64,000 bases of DNA, from assembly GCA_964023275.1 (NCBI GenBank), contig OZ029919.1, forward strand, positions 12,459,702-12,523,701, read 5' to 3'. The stretch comes from Norana najaformis (lineage: Eukaryota; Annelida; Clitellata; Crassiclitellata; Hormogastridae). Shown in pieces: positions 46,801 to 57,904 of the stretch. A model generated the notes under the pieces. That model ran no database searches. It had not been told where the DNA came from and saw only the letters and a list, made by a program, of their open reading frames with translations. Positions within the stretch are counted from its first letter, which is position 1, and each line of letters begins with the position of its first letter. Made by a program: the position numbers and the translations under genes.

Positions 46801-49800
46801 TACTAAATTACAGTGTTGATAAAGATTCAAATCACAAGTCTGGCAGTTCAAGCCAAGTTTAACACACAACACTTACGTATTAAACGATGAAGCAGATTTG
46901 AAACAATACATGAAGATGTTAACGATAGCAGCCGCAAATATCCAGCCGATTCAACAAAATCTGTTGGTGGCTGATGTAAAGGTGCTTTTGAAGCGTTTGC
47001 CAAAATCGGATGGTGGTGCAAAATCCCTTCCCTCGGTGGTGGTAGCTGAATATTTTAGTATAGCATTAAAGGCTGTTACTAGATGGTGGGTCTGTGCTAG
47101 ACGCAGACTTTGATGGATGGGGCCGACAGAAGAATCAGTGCCCTCTGTTGTGGCGCTGCTGAAGTGGGTAGAAGGTTGGCTCAGTCGAAGAAATTCAAAG
47201 ATGAGTCAGTGATCTAAGACAAGCTGGGCCGATGCTGAGCGCAAAAACTGTTGATGCTACATTATTCTACAAAGTATTGGCAGATAGAAAATTATTAGTT
47301 ATTGCATAAGAATGGTGACTTTAAGCCCAAATAATCCAAATCTGCAAATTCGAACTTGATAAAATTATACAGCTTTCCCTCGATAGAAGCGTCATATAAA
47401 ATCTAAAGAAGAAATTCATTCAAAAATTCAAGGACCATACAAATTATAAGCAAAATATGACAATATACAAATATTTCGACACAGGCATTACAATTCTCTA
47501 TTATTTAACCCTTTAATGGTCAACAAAAAAAATAAGAGAAATGTTCTGAATCTCATGGTGAAAGAATTTTTAGCAGTACTTCAAAACTGCACAACATTAG
47601 AACTTCTGTAACAACAACTTCAGACCCTACTGTGATTAATTATCATATCAAGGAAATCCAGCATAGTTATTTTAGAACATTATATTATATATAGTTGATA
47701 CCTGATACAAGCAAAACTGGGAACCACCAACCTTAACTGAAGCATTTTACTACACGTCCCCAAAGCTATAAAGAATGCTTTTTATAGCTTGGCCATTAAA
47801 GGGTTAACCCATCATCAAACAGCAAATGCGATGTAGCATAAGTGATATGTAACCTTTCAACTAACCTGCTTTTAATGTCATGACTAAAATGTTACCTAAA
47901 CCAGTTACGAACTTTAACAGTGCACTGTTCTCACAAGTGCACAAAAATAACTATAAAGTATTCAAAATTGGGACATCATTCATCCATAAGTCATTTGCAA
48001 ATGCACACAAAGCTAAAATTTCACAAGTGAAAAGACTGAAACTACCACTGTTTGATATAAACTTTATATTTTATCAAAACCTTCAAAGACGTTGTTTATT
48101 ACATAGTGTACAATTTGTCTAGTTGTAAGTATAGCAAAATAGCAATAATATCTGCATTTTCATAGACAACAGTTTAACCTGAGCTCTTCAAAAAAGATAT
48201 CTGATCAAAAACCGCTACCAAAAATTCCATAAAGCTGAAAGGGCAGGAAGGAAAGAAGAATTCCTAAATCCAAATGAACAAAATTCAGATAAAACTAAAA
48301 GCTAAACCAAAACAGAACATACCTTTCTCTGTAAGTTTGTGTGCAAGATGCAATGCCCATTCAAAACTATAAAGCATTATAAAGTGCTAATGCCCTCATC
48401 TAACACATTTCAGCCATTAGTTGAAAGAACCCTCAACATTAAAATCAAAATAAAAAATGTATTAACATATTTTTCCGTTTATATACTTACGGCAAAGTAA
48501 TTCACTGGAAACTACTGTTAGTAATGACAAGCTTTTCGGGGGTAAAAATTAAGCTAGAAAACGAATTTTGTTAAGAATTAACTTGTTTGTAATTATTCCC
48601 TAACCTCACACCTTAACTAATAACCAGTAAACTAGAACACAAGACACAGAAAGCCTAATTGAAACTTCTTCTCACCTTTTCTTTCTACTGCTTGAACTAC
48701 GACCACCGCCAGACTTTGGACAATCATATGAATAATGACCGCGTTCCCCACACACAAAGCAACGATCGCTTGGATCGAAGGAGCGCCGTGATGAGCCACC
48801 ACCACCGCCACCTCCACCTCCACCATAGCGTGCTGGAGGTGGCCCACCTCCACCACGACGATTCCAAGGCTTTGGTCTAACCTTCCCAGTGGCGTGCTCC
48901 ACTCTGGCACGGACTCCACATATTGTGCTACAATAAGATGGCATATTGCACACTAAACTTTAAGTGTAATTTTAAATCTTGTCTGTTTCTTCATTTCCTT
49001 CTCAACTCATGAATATTTTTTAAAAAAGGCAATACACAGCAACAATAAGAGCCTCACATAATCGGATTCACAGAATCAACTTTGGTAGTTTTTCATGGGC
49101 TTAAATAACTCAAACAATTTCCAAGTTACTGCAATCAGATCTTTAAACAAAAATGAATAAATTTGGTCATGTGCATACGAGACAAGTCTTGTTTCTCCAC
49201 TTTTTCTGCATGAGTGTCTTTGAATAAGGGAAAGAAAATTTAAGCTGGGGATTGTTACAGAGTTCACGCAGCTGCAAGCAAAATGAGCCTCGGAGACCTT
49301 CTTCCCAACACCTCCATGTGGTAGTCTCTGGGCATGCACACATTATTTTGTTGCAAGGCGAAGATTGGCAATTTAACCTGAAAGTCATGTAACTGAGGTC
49401 CATCCTGCGTAAGACGACTTCCGTTTCATATATAGGAGACGATGTCAATTTGTGAGTTACATGTTAACTTAAAAAATCATAGAAAATCGCTGGATCCTTT
49501 GCAAAAGACGGGAGTAGGTGCATTCGATCACTTAAGTTAAAAGCTATCACCAGGTAAAATTTCATATCATTTGGTGCAAGTTCATAAATCCGGACTTGTA
49601 CCCTTCTTTCTAAAATGCAGAAATTTCTATTTGCCTCATTAATTCACAAGCCAGACAACATTCCAATTTTACATATGACCCTGTAGAAATGATGATTGAT
49701 AAATTTTCAAAACATACGTTCCATCCAAAGCACGAACTGCATCTTCAGCATCTCGAACATCTTCAAACTCGACAAATGCAAAGCCAGGAGGATTGCGTGC

Positions 49801-49926
49801 AACCCAGACGCTCTTCAGAGGCCCATAGTGACCAAAGGCTCTTTCTATTTCTCTCTCTTCGGCATCCCGAGGCAAGTCACCTATGTAAACTTTGGTTTCT
49901 GTACTTTCGTCTCTGTAGCGTGACAT
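43855..49926 (-). CDS. SRSF7: SR splicing factor with RRM, CCHC zinc knuckle and RS tail (SRSF7/9G8 type), complete
   Basis: Nuclear pre-mRNA splicing factor. Coding exons on the minus strand are 49926-49718, 48927-48676, 46112-46047 and 43909-43855 (stop TAA 43857-43855); the phases join to 193 residues. Exon 1 encodes the RNA recognition motif: [20 protein letters not shown] is the RNP2 side and [20 protein letters not shown] the RNP1 side. Exon 2 finishes the RRM ([10 protein letters not shown]), then has a glycine run and a CCHC knuckle, [20 protein letters not shown]. Exons 3 and 4 encode RS-rich peptides ([32 protein letters not shown]). The zinc knuckle separates SRSF7 from SRSF3. The final RS domain is short for the family, roughly 50 residues. 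An acceptor (ctttttcag) lies 9 bases upstream of ATG, so a noncoding exon lies farther upstream. Introns are full of MITEs. SRSF7 genes often regulate themselves through a poison exon; I did not find one here. Confidence 0.96.
44250..45340 (+). mobile_element. Decayed CR1-type LINE inside SRSF7 intron 3
   Basis: Plus-strand text across several frames: [48 protein letters not shown] (about 44520), [15 protein letters not shown] and [16 protein letters not shown], then C-terminal debris. It runs antisense to the host gene. Confidence 0.8.
45480..45575. repeat. Fragment of the GTCCATAAAGG repeat family
   Basis: Contains GGGAGGGTAATGCAAAGTGC and CCCTTTATGGATGACTT, matching parts of 41866-42325. 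Confidence 0.5.
46113..47504. other. SRSF7 intron 2, left part; nothing recognised
   Basis: Mostly AT-rich. A more GC-rich patch at about 46915-47190 supports a 71-codon ORF on the plus strand that resembles nothing known; an unrecognised alternative exon cannot be excluded. Confidence 0.4.
47505..47807. mobile_element. piggyBac-like MITE with TTAA target duplication, in SRSF7 intron 2
   Basis: TTAA at both sides (47505-47508 and 47804-47807). Ends are CCCTTTAATGGTCAA and TTGGCCATTAAAGGG, near-perfect inverted repeats. 295 bp with no coding sequence. The TTAACCCTT start is like that of the element at 11197. Confidence 0.85.
47810..48670. other. SRSF7 intron 2, right part; nothing recognised
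   Basis: AT-rich intronic sequence. The 80-codon plus-strand ORF at 47880 has no recognisable features. Confidence 0.45.
49260..49610. mobile_element. Solo 3' end of a Merlin-related element in SRSF7 intron 1
   Basis: 49285-49395 matches 30104-30215 (GGTAGTCTCTGGGCATGC versus GGTGGTCTCTGGGCATGC; GGCGAAGATTGGCAATTTAA). 49480-49605 matches the Merlin right terminal repeat at 30350-30490 in looser form, ending GGACTTGTACCC. Same orientation as the Merlin element. Confidence 0.7.
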
Positions 49927-50157
49927 CTTTCACTCTGAAAAAGTTTTCATTCAGAATATGTTGTATACATATAGGAACATCACATTTCAATAATATTACC
50001 ATTAACCATTAACTGCTCATGTGTACTATTACTGCAGTCCTGCGTTTACTAAAAACAAAGGCTTCTAGTAATATTTAATAAATTACACACACATATATAT
50101 ATAAACTTTTAGAAGTAGAGCTAGTAAGCACTGTCTGAAATCTGAAGCAAAGCTGGC

Positions 50158-50484
50158 ATGACTCGGTTTTAAACCACAAGTACCAAATCGCCTGAATTTT
50201 TACCTGAAGATAGATCTCAGTATAAAACGACCTAGTGATTTTCTACAGAATTTTAAAGTTTCAAATTTTAAAATTTCAAGTTCCATCCTGCATCGGACCA
50301 CTTCTGCATGACACATGGCTGATGTTGTTTTGCACTGCAGAAATTTGGAACTTTAAAATTTTGTAGAAAATTATCAGGTTGTCTGCGGAAGTCGTGAACA
50401 GGCACGTTGGATTACTTAAGCTGAGATCTGTCATCGAGTAAAATTGCACGTGATTTGGTACCTGTGGTTTAAAACCAAGTTGTA
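50158..50484. mobile_element. MITE related to Merlin terminal repeats, copy 1
   Basis: Inverted ends of about 30 bp (ACTCGGTTTTAAACCACAAG left; complement of it near 50455-50484). The arms contain TACCAAATCG, ATTTTACCTG-like and GATTTTCTACA blocks in the same order as the first 130 bases of the Merlin left terminal repeat. No ORF. Confidence 0.75.
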
Positions 50485-50562
50485 CTGCAAAGTTTGTTAA
50501 CCTAGTATAAGATTAAAGGTTCTAGCACATTCCTAATTTCCAAGCATACAGATTCTGGCATA

Positions 50563-51150
50563 TTTATAGTATTGGGGGCCGCACTGTTTTGGCCGTTGCT
50601 TTTCGGCGTCACCCGCCACAGTTATGTTAATTATAGGTATGGTTTCTTAAATATTCCATCACTGATTGAAGTAAATAAACATGGCTTTTAATGCCTGCTG
50701 CTAAATGCGGGGGTAAGAGTCGGTTTTACCCCAAAAGCACCAAATCGCATGAAATTTTACCAGATTATAGATCTCAACATAAGTAATCCAACGTGCCTAT
50801 CCGCAACCTCGGCAAACGACTCGATGATTTTCTACAAATTTTAAAGTACCACATTTGGTACTTACAAATCGACGGCGGCGGCCATTTGTCATGCGTAAGC
50901 AGTCGACACAGGATGTGAGGCTGTATTGAACTGTTGTAGCTTGTGGAGTAAAACCGACTCATACCAATACGGGTTAGGGTTAAAGTTAGGATTAGTTCGG
51001 CTTTGTAAATATTGAATAACGCCTAACTGATCTTTGCAAATAGTGTTTTGCTCGATGAGGTTCATCTTAGCGGCAAACAACAACCAATCACAGTAGGCAG
51101 AAGCCCGGCTGAAAGCCATGCCCAAAATAGAGCGTCCCCGATACTATAAG
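50563..51150. mobile_element. MITE of the 38265 family, split by a second MITE
   Basis: Ends TTATAGTATTGGGGGCCGC and ATACTATAAG match the copy at 38265-38554. The left part (50563-50716) and right part (50961-51150) are collinear with the intact copy, meeting at its GTAAGGGTTAGGGTT segment. Confidence 0.88.
50717..50960. mobile_element. MITE related to Merlin terminal repeats, copy 2, nested in another MITE
   Basis: Starts GAGTCGGTTTTACCCC and ends GTAAAACCGACTC. The left arm carries GCACCAAATCGCATG, AATCCAACGTGCCTAT and GATTTTCTACAAATTTTAAA, matching the Merlin left terminal repeat block by block (there CCATTCCAACGCGCCTAT and GATTTTATACGAATTTTTAAA). Confidence 0.8.
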
Positions 51151-51159
51151 TATGCCCAG

Positions 51160-52035
51160 ATTTTAACGTATTTCATGACAGTACAATACCGCAGCAAAAC
51201 GCTTGACAGATGGCTGTCTATAAAATTAACAAAAGCCTCAGAATATTCCAATTGTAATACTCAATGTATATTAGCCATAATGCACTACATGCAAAATTTG
51301 AGGGAAATACAAATTAAGACGCACTGGAAACTACAGATATAATAATAATTCATTAGCACTTCGCTAGATCGCATAAGAAGTCGGAAAATGGAAAACGCGA
51401 TGCTTTTGCCGCTAGATTTACCGAGCTCTATCGTTGCACGTGATCTAAGCTCATCAGCCCGCACTCTTATTGAGATACAGGTATCACTTTCATCTATTAC
51501 CCTGTACACAAAAGGACTAAGCCTGTAAGGTTTCGAAATGAAGAAACAAAAAACAATAGTTTCCATTGATGATAATACAAATCATGATTATGCTAATCAG
51601 CACGTAACCTATAGGATAAATTACAACGACTCCATTCAATGCTCAGGGTATAAACCTCCCCAGCTTTATTTCCCCATCTATTAAACTCCGTCATCATGTC
51701 ACGGCAACAGCGAGGAAGCAGTGACTAAAACTCCATCATCATGTCACCGCAACAGCGAGGAAGCAGTGACTCCGAAAAGGTCATACTGATAACAAAATGT
51801 AACAGCATTTACCTAGTAAAAATATCTACACACCTAGTGGAATCCACTCCAAATTAACAAAGAAAGAAACGCCGCCGTGTTTCCTGTCGCTTGATATTAG
51901 CATATATCCGTAACTGGCGTCGTTAAACGTTAACTTGCGCAATCACTAAACTCTTTAGCCCATTTATAGCCCAAGTTTTCTTCATCAATTGAAAGTAGTG
52001 ACCCGTGTGGCATCGTTATCGTAAAATGTAACTGT
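51160..52035. other. Upstream flank of SRSF7; includes a 44-bp tandem duplication
   Basis: 51686-51772 has two tandem copies of a 44-bp unit with CATCATGTCACSGCAACAGC and GAGGAAGCAGTGACT. The SRSF7 noncoding first exon and promoter may lie in this stretch, but no definite start was identified. Confidence 0.4.
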
Positions 52036-52039
52036 ACGG

Positions 52040-52265
52040 TTTACTACGGCTGCAAACCTGCTCATTTTTCAACGAATTTATCAGGTGAGACCCTTCCCAC
52101 CTGCTGTTCGCTTGAATGGGTACCACTCCATTTAAGGTCCCCGTTTAATAAAAGTACTAGCCCGAGATTAAAATATCTGAAAGATAGCTACTGTCGGTAT
52201 GCGAGCCGGTATCCTCATGCAGAGGCGCCTTGACGTATGCTTTAACAAATGTAACTAACTAGGAC
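52040..52265. repeat. Paralogous empty-site copy of the sequence around the palindromic transposon
   Basis: Collinear with 25855-26017 joined to 33276-33355, with no transposon between them (…AATATCTGAAAGATAGCTAC… in place of the insertion). Confidence 0.75.
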
Positions 52266-52279
52266 AGTAATCGTAAACT

Positions 52280-52740
52280 CGAATTTTCTACAGCACCCAG
52301 TGCAAGCTAAGTCGCAGGAATTAGCTTATTCAAAGGCGCTCAGTTAAAACAAATCGATAGGCAGGTAGGGTCAGATTCGGTTTCAAGTCAAGTAGTTTCA
52401 GTATGGCAGGCAGGTAGGGTCAGATTCGGTTTCAAGTCAAGTAGTTTCAGAGGTATGGCAGGCAGGCAATCAGACGGCTTAGGCGAATGGTGTTCAGAAT
52501 AGGAGTGGTGACAAATATAAATGGGAAGCGGAGAAATCAGGATATGATATGTGGAAGAGGAGTGTTTTCAGTTTTGAGTGAAAGAACTAAGCAGAGATTG
52601 AAAGATGTGCAGTGTTGGTGAGTTCGTAGCATGGGTCAAATAACTGTTGTAATTCTCGAGGAATTTCACTCCAGAACCCAGAGAGGTACAGCAGCTATGG
52701 ATATTGAGCGATTTCCAAATTTTTAGGGTGAGGTGACGGC
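52280..52740 (-). mobile_element. LINE 3' end (family of 4641-6456), antisense, with an internal duplication
   Basis: Reverse complement contains GCTGTACCTCTCTGGGTTCTG-like, ACGAACTCACCAACACTGCA and TTCTTTCACTCAAAACTG, then the 3'UTR. About 50 bp containing GGTAGGGTCAGATTCGGTTT are repeated twice in tandem at 52370-52455. Confidence 0.75.
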
Positions 52741-53085
52741 AGTGACGTTCAAAGTACCGGACCAAAGTAGTCTACTTAAGTCAAAGTACTTCTAACTGTA
52801 AGTACATAATTAAGTAAAAGTACTCGTTAGCGATTTTACTTAAATGAAAGTTGCCATCCTCTAAAACAAACAGCGGATGAAGACCAATAGTGTCGGTCGG
52901 CCAAGCATCAAGTTTAGCAGAAGTTACGACAGAGATGTTTTACACAGACATGATCTGTGGATAGCTGTGCGGACATAATAGATTAGTGCTATCAGACATA
53001 TGATTACATTTCTGCTGTGGTCAACAGTACAGTACGTAATGATGAGTAATAATAGTTTTGAATAATCCACATTTCTACTTCTTTG

Positions 53086-53275
53086 TGGGGTGCGCTGTGG
53101 TCTAGAGGTCAGTGTGCTAAACTGTCAATCGAGAGGTCAGGTGTTCGAATTCCCGTCAAAATAATTTGTTTCGAGATTTCAGCTCTACTTGTGCCCCCAC
53201 CCAACCAACTCAGCTATAATGAGTATGCCGGCCACACAGTGTCAGTGGGAAGATAAGATGATAAGGTGACACGAG
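53086..53275 (+). mobile_element. tRNA-derived SINE, second family
   Basis: Head GCGCTGTGGTCTAGAGGTCA (A box) and GGTGTTCGAATTCCCGTC (B box) are clearly tRNA-like. It is followed by a non-tRNA body and an ATT/AAT tail at 53279-53296. Confidence 0.75.
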
Positions 53276-53689
53276 ATTATTATTAATAATAATAATTAAA
53301 AACTTCTAGAGCGCCGGTGTCTAATGCACAAGGCATCAACTGATGGCGCTTCAGATTTAATCCGCATTAAGGTCGATATCCAGATCATCAGTCCACTAAG
53401 AGAGAGAGAGAGACAGAGACAGAGCCAGACAGACAGACAGACAGAGAGGCTCAGAGAGCGATGGAGAGAGAGAGAGAACTGGCTACTCGTCCTCATATGC
53501 AGAGGCTAAGAAAAATAAAGCCGCTAATACTTCATAGGCCCTACCCATAGCAGCCTCTCAAGGCTAGGTTAAGGGATTGCTCTCATTCTTCCACTTCTGT
53601 AGATTCACCGGACCGTCGGGTCTCGCGGGTCAACAGCGCGAAATGCTTTACATTAGACATTGTAATCTAGCCTAGAATTTGCGATATAT

Positions 53690-54170
53690 GGTTACGTATC
53701 CGAATACATAAGAAGACTGGAGGATTTAGAGTTATGGGTATGGCGCAGGATGGAGAAGGTTAGCTGGACAGAGCATAAAACAAATGAAGAGGTGCTTCAA
53801 CAGGTGGACAAGAAAAGAGCTCTCATGGCTACAATAAGAACGAGACAGAGGAAATGGATTGGACATATACTGAAAGGTGATTCCCTGCTGAAAAAATATA
53901 TTATTATTTTTTTTTGCTTTTTTGTCCGAGGTAAGTATAATTAATTCCTCAGGAACTGAAAAATTACTCAAGGGTTGTCTGGGAAATCAGGCCTCGTCCT
54001 CAGCAACATCAGGAAACGAGCCCCAGAAAGCGATGGCATTATAGCGCTGAATACAGATGCAGAGGTTTCCAATTTTTTTCTTCACCGCTGTATTCACGAA
54101 ATAGCCAGATCTTATTATTATTATTGTTGTTGTTGCTATTGTTGTTATTATTATTATTATTATTATCATT

Positions 54171-54238
<68 letters not shown>

Positions 54239-54510
54239 TCATCATCATCATCATCATCATCATCATTATCATCATCAAACAGACATTTATAACGCGCGCA
54301 ATTAACAACAACCTCAAAGCCGCGTGCAGTGACCCTAAAAAGTCCTACCGAGTAATATCGAGTAATATCATGGTTTGTAGAGGAAGAATGAAAGGAAAGA
54401 TAAGAAGAGGAAGACCTAGACAAATACTGCTAGACTGCAGGACGGATACGGTAAACTGATGAAAGAGGCCCAACAACGTCAGGAATGGCGCCATTGGGCG
54501 TTCGAACCTG
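53690..54510 (+). mobile_element. LINE C-terminal fragment interrupted by microsatellite-rich DNA
   Basis: 53700-53890 encodes IRRLEDLELWVWRRMEKVSW and [20 protein letters not shown]. The continuation GRMKGKIRRGRPRQILLDC is found only at about 54372-54430. The intervening 480 bases include a (TTA)n and a (ATC)n array. Same family as 57905-58552. Confidence 0.8.
54113..54275. repeat. (TTA)/(TTG) and (ATC)n microsatellite, about 160 bp
   Basis: Perfect (ATC)n over most of 54165-54268. It produces poly-Ser, poly-His, poly-Met and poly-Asp ORFs, all spurious. Confidence 0.97.
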
Positions 54511-54529
54511 ACAGGGGGGGGGGGGGGGG
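54510..54529. repeat. Poly-G run
   Basis: A near-pure run of about 17-18 G residues preceded by GACA, at the 3' side of the LINE fragment. It could form a G-quadruplex and could be a sequencing weak spot. Confidence 0.85.
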
Positions 54530-55155
54530 CAGAGAACTTGAAGAATAAGAAGATCCGAATAAGACGCACTTATTCTATTATAATCAATTATTCGCTACCG
54601 ATGAAAAGTTAGATGAAGTTTATACAGTTACAGTTAATAGACTAAGTAAACTATATTGGCTTTCAGTGCGTTTATCTCTCCATCCAATTGTCAAGTATTT
54701 TGAAAGTGTTCAAACTTCATGCAGATATTACTTCTTCTGGTAACCGGTTCCAGTGCTCTGCAATCCTTAGGCTGAAGAAGAATTTTTTATGTCCAATCAC
54801 ACCCTTTTACGATAAAATTTCAGACTGTGAAACTTTACGTAACATAGGCTAAAAGTATACGTCTTTGCTATCGGTTTATTGTGTTCCGGTGCTAAAATTA
54901 GCTAGACTCATTACAAATAAAAGTTAAGAAATTTGTAGAATTTATCTAATTAATTTAATATGATTTTTCACTGTAAATAAACCCATACTAATTCTTTTGG
55001 AGTCTATTTCATTATCCTCATGCTCTTTGGTCGAGGATGGATATACGGACAGAAAGTATATCAAACACTCCTCTTCCGCAGATCCTATCCTGATTCCTCT
55101 TCTTCTCCTTATCTATCCTACAGATTCAATTCCAAACAGCACCCACCTTAGCCCT

Positions 55156-55306
<151 letters not shown>

Positions 55307-55309
55307 ATT

Positions 55310-56030
55310 CTTGGATGTTGACCTGGATCCGAACCCTTCTGACATGCAATTCACTTTTCCTGAATATAGACTCGATGTTCTTCAAGCCATTCAATGCCTA
55401 TATCTCTCCATCCAGCTCTTGCTCGTGCTGTCACCAAAACCCCCCAAACATTATAACTGCTGTTCTTAAATCACTCCACTGGCTTAAAATACCTGAACGA
55501 ATCGAATACTAAGTCCTATCACTTACCTACAGCACACTTCAATCTTCCCAACACTCCTACCCTCGTGAGTAATTTACAATCCAACCACTCCGCTCAACCC
55601 TCCCCTCTCCTGCCCTAACATTTCTCCGCCCGTGCGTCACCTCATCCTTAAAATTTGGTAATCGCTCCATAGCCATAGCTGCCTCACCACACTGGAATAA
55701 ACTCCTCCCAGAACTGCGACAGTTATCTGACCCATCATACAAACTCATCTATGCTCCACCGCTTGCAGTTTCTGCTTTGGCCTTTCACTCAAAATGGAAA
55801 ACATTCCTTTTTCACAGCTCCTATCCTGACTTCCCTTCTTCCTCTTATTCCTCTTTCCAATCCCAAACATTGCCACCGTAGCTGATAGCTGTGTCTCTGC
55901 CTGACTCTTGGATCTTGACGTGGAACCGAACACTTTTGCCTATCGATTTTGTGTTGACTGAGCCCCTGTGAATAAGCTGGTCCCAGTGACGTGGCTTTCG
56001 TTGGGCGCTGTAGAAATCTCGGGATTAGTG
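55310..56030 (+). mobile_element. LINE 3' end (family of 4641-6456), decayed
   Basis: Reads [16 protein letters not shown] then a stop, LRPCVTSSLKFGN-like text and SVSALAFHSKWKT. The 3'UTR has GATTTTGTGTTGACTGAGCC and GGGCGCTGTAGAAATCTCGG, collinear with 5870-6437. Confidence 0.85.
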
Positions 56031-56468
56031 GCGAGTATAGGCCTAACTTAATCAGAAAGCATTACTATAGGGCAGCGAATATGCCAAAGATGCTGATGCC
56101 ACAGTTAATAGCAATAGGCCTACTGTCGTGCAGCTTACATTTGCATAATTTCGGTGCTACTTGGTTTTGCTCCTCTTGCAAAAATTTCTGCGGGCGCCCA
56201 CGATTATACCAACAAAGTGGCAACTGTGGAGAATCCCGCGGGAGGCACAATATAAGAGCTAGGATAAATTCATTGAGAAATGAGCAGGGTCGAGGTCATA
56301 CCATCGCTGTAGAACAAGCTTGTACGTTTACATTTATATAGTAGACACAACGAGCAGTGACAGCTGTGTGGTAATCGTCAGTAGCAAAGGGCAAAGGTTG
56401 AAGGTTGCAGACCCATCTCAGGGCTGAGGCAAGGAGATATTACAGAGACCTACATGGTCGAGGATCTG

Positions 56469-56508
<40 letters not shown>

Positions 56509-57880
56509 CTGTTGTCTTTGATGCCAAATGCCTGACCCTCCTGAGACGCAAGTGGACCTTTCCACTTGACAGAGCGAAACCAAAGGCCGACAGTCAGGCT
56601 ACGTAGAGCAGCTGCAAACAGATAAATCACACCTGGTAATGTAAGAAGTAGTCCTGGTCGTACGATGTAGTAGCCAAACGTTCTTTAATGTTGTTGAGCC
56701 ACACGTATCAGCATCCATGTAATCGTCGTCATGGTCATCGTCATCAGTTCCTGATGCCATACATATGATGGCGATTGTTGCAATCTCGAATCTTTTCAGT
56801 TACGTGTCAAATACTGTACTTTCCTCATGCGTGGTCCAAGTTTTGTAATGTCGTTGTTATATTGTCTATCTAGCGTATAGTGGTGCCTCTCTGAATTTTT
56901 CTGTGTGGTGCATAACGTACGTTGTATCAGGTTCGGACACAATCATAGCATTCGTTCCCGCATCCATTGCCTTCCGTTAACGTAGCGAAACCCTTCCCAA
57001 CCCAGTGCAATCGTTCCATTCAATTGAGGGTCCTTGGAACCGCGTTCAGCAGATCCTGTACGGTTAGTGTGGCAGGCACTTTATGTTTCGGTGGGCAGCG
57101 GCGGAATTGCTGAACTTACGAAGTTTCATTGCGAGGTAGGATGGTAGTTACTATGCAAAGACGATGAGGCTGCGTGGATGATTCGGATTTTAACGTGGAT
57201 GCATTGCCTGGCTGTGAATGGCGTTCGCACTCGACAGTTGAATGAGCTCAGAGTTTATTAAAAGACTGGCGCACATGTGGACGTCTACCTTTGATTGACT
57301 ACACCGGGTGCTATTTGAGGTAGGCCCATGTACACCCAGCCTATGTTCGGCTATTTCTTATTGCTGGCCATATAAGCCACCGGGAATGAGTAATGCGAAT
57401 TGGTAAAATTAACTAATAGTAATCTGTGAAAATAATTGCGAGGTTAGTTGGCGTCTGTAACGGTCTTAGAAGTATTGACTTCTGACGCATTTCAGCCGTT
57501 TTCGGACACCATTCTCTGCGAAGTTATGTATGACTGCAGTTTACTGCATTAATTATCAAATTAAGTAATGATAATAATAATAATGCAGGTGTATACATTG
57601 TGATGTAGTAAAGCAGTTGTTGTAATAGTTATAATGCAGTTCACCATTAACATTTGAATAAGCTGTTGAATAAGATTGAGGTTATTTATTGAAACCCAGT
57701 GCACTACCAAACTACTGATGTCAGGAACTGTTGTTGTAGTTGTTGTCAATGATGATGACAATGATGATCTTGAAGATGAATACAATGACAGTGATGATGT
57801 ATGTGATGTGCAGAAATTAGATTACTTAAATTTCTTACATGCTGTCTTGGGATATGGAAGAATATATCAGCTTCTTGGTT
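56031..57880. other. No gene recognised
   Basis: 56469-56509 is a (GACA)n microsatellite of about ten units. 57560-57800 is AAT/GAT-rich. The rest of the stretch contains no protein-like ORF or repeat that I can name. Confidence 0.45.
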
Positions 57881-57904
57881 AACATGGTTTATTTCCTAAA
57901 CTAT

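Noticed and set aside
46898-47113. 71-codon plus-strand ORF in SRSF7 intron 2
   Set aside because: No recognisable domain or splice context; kept only as a note on an unexplained GC-richer patch.
48659-48880. Plus-strand His-rich ORF
   Set aside because: Antisense shadow of the glycine-rich SRSF7 exon 2.
53086-53160. Functional tRNA gene
   Set aside because: A- and B-box words are present, but the cloverleaf stems do not close and the sequence continues into a SINE body with an AAT tail.
53975-54459. ORFs of 80-110 codons with poly-Ser, poly-His, poly-Asp or poly-Met
   Set aside because: Pure translation of the (ATC)n and (TTA)n microsatellites in different frames.
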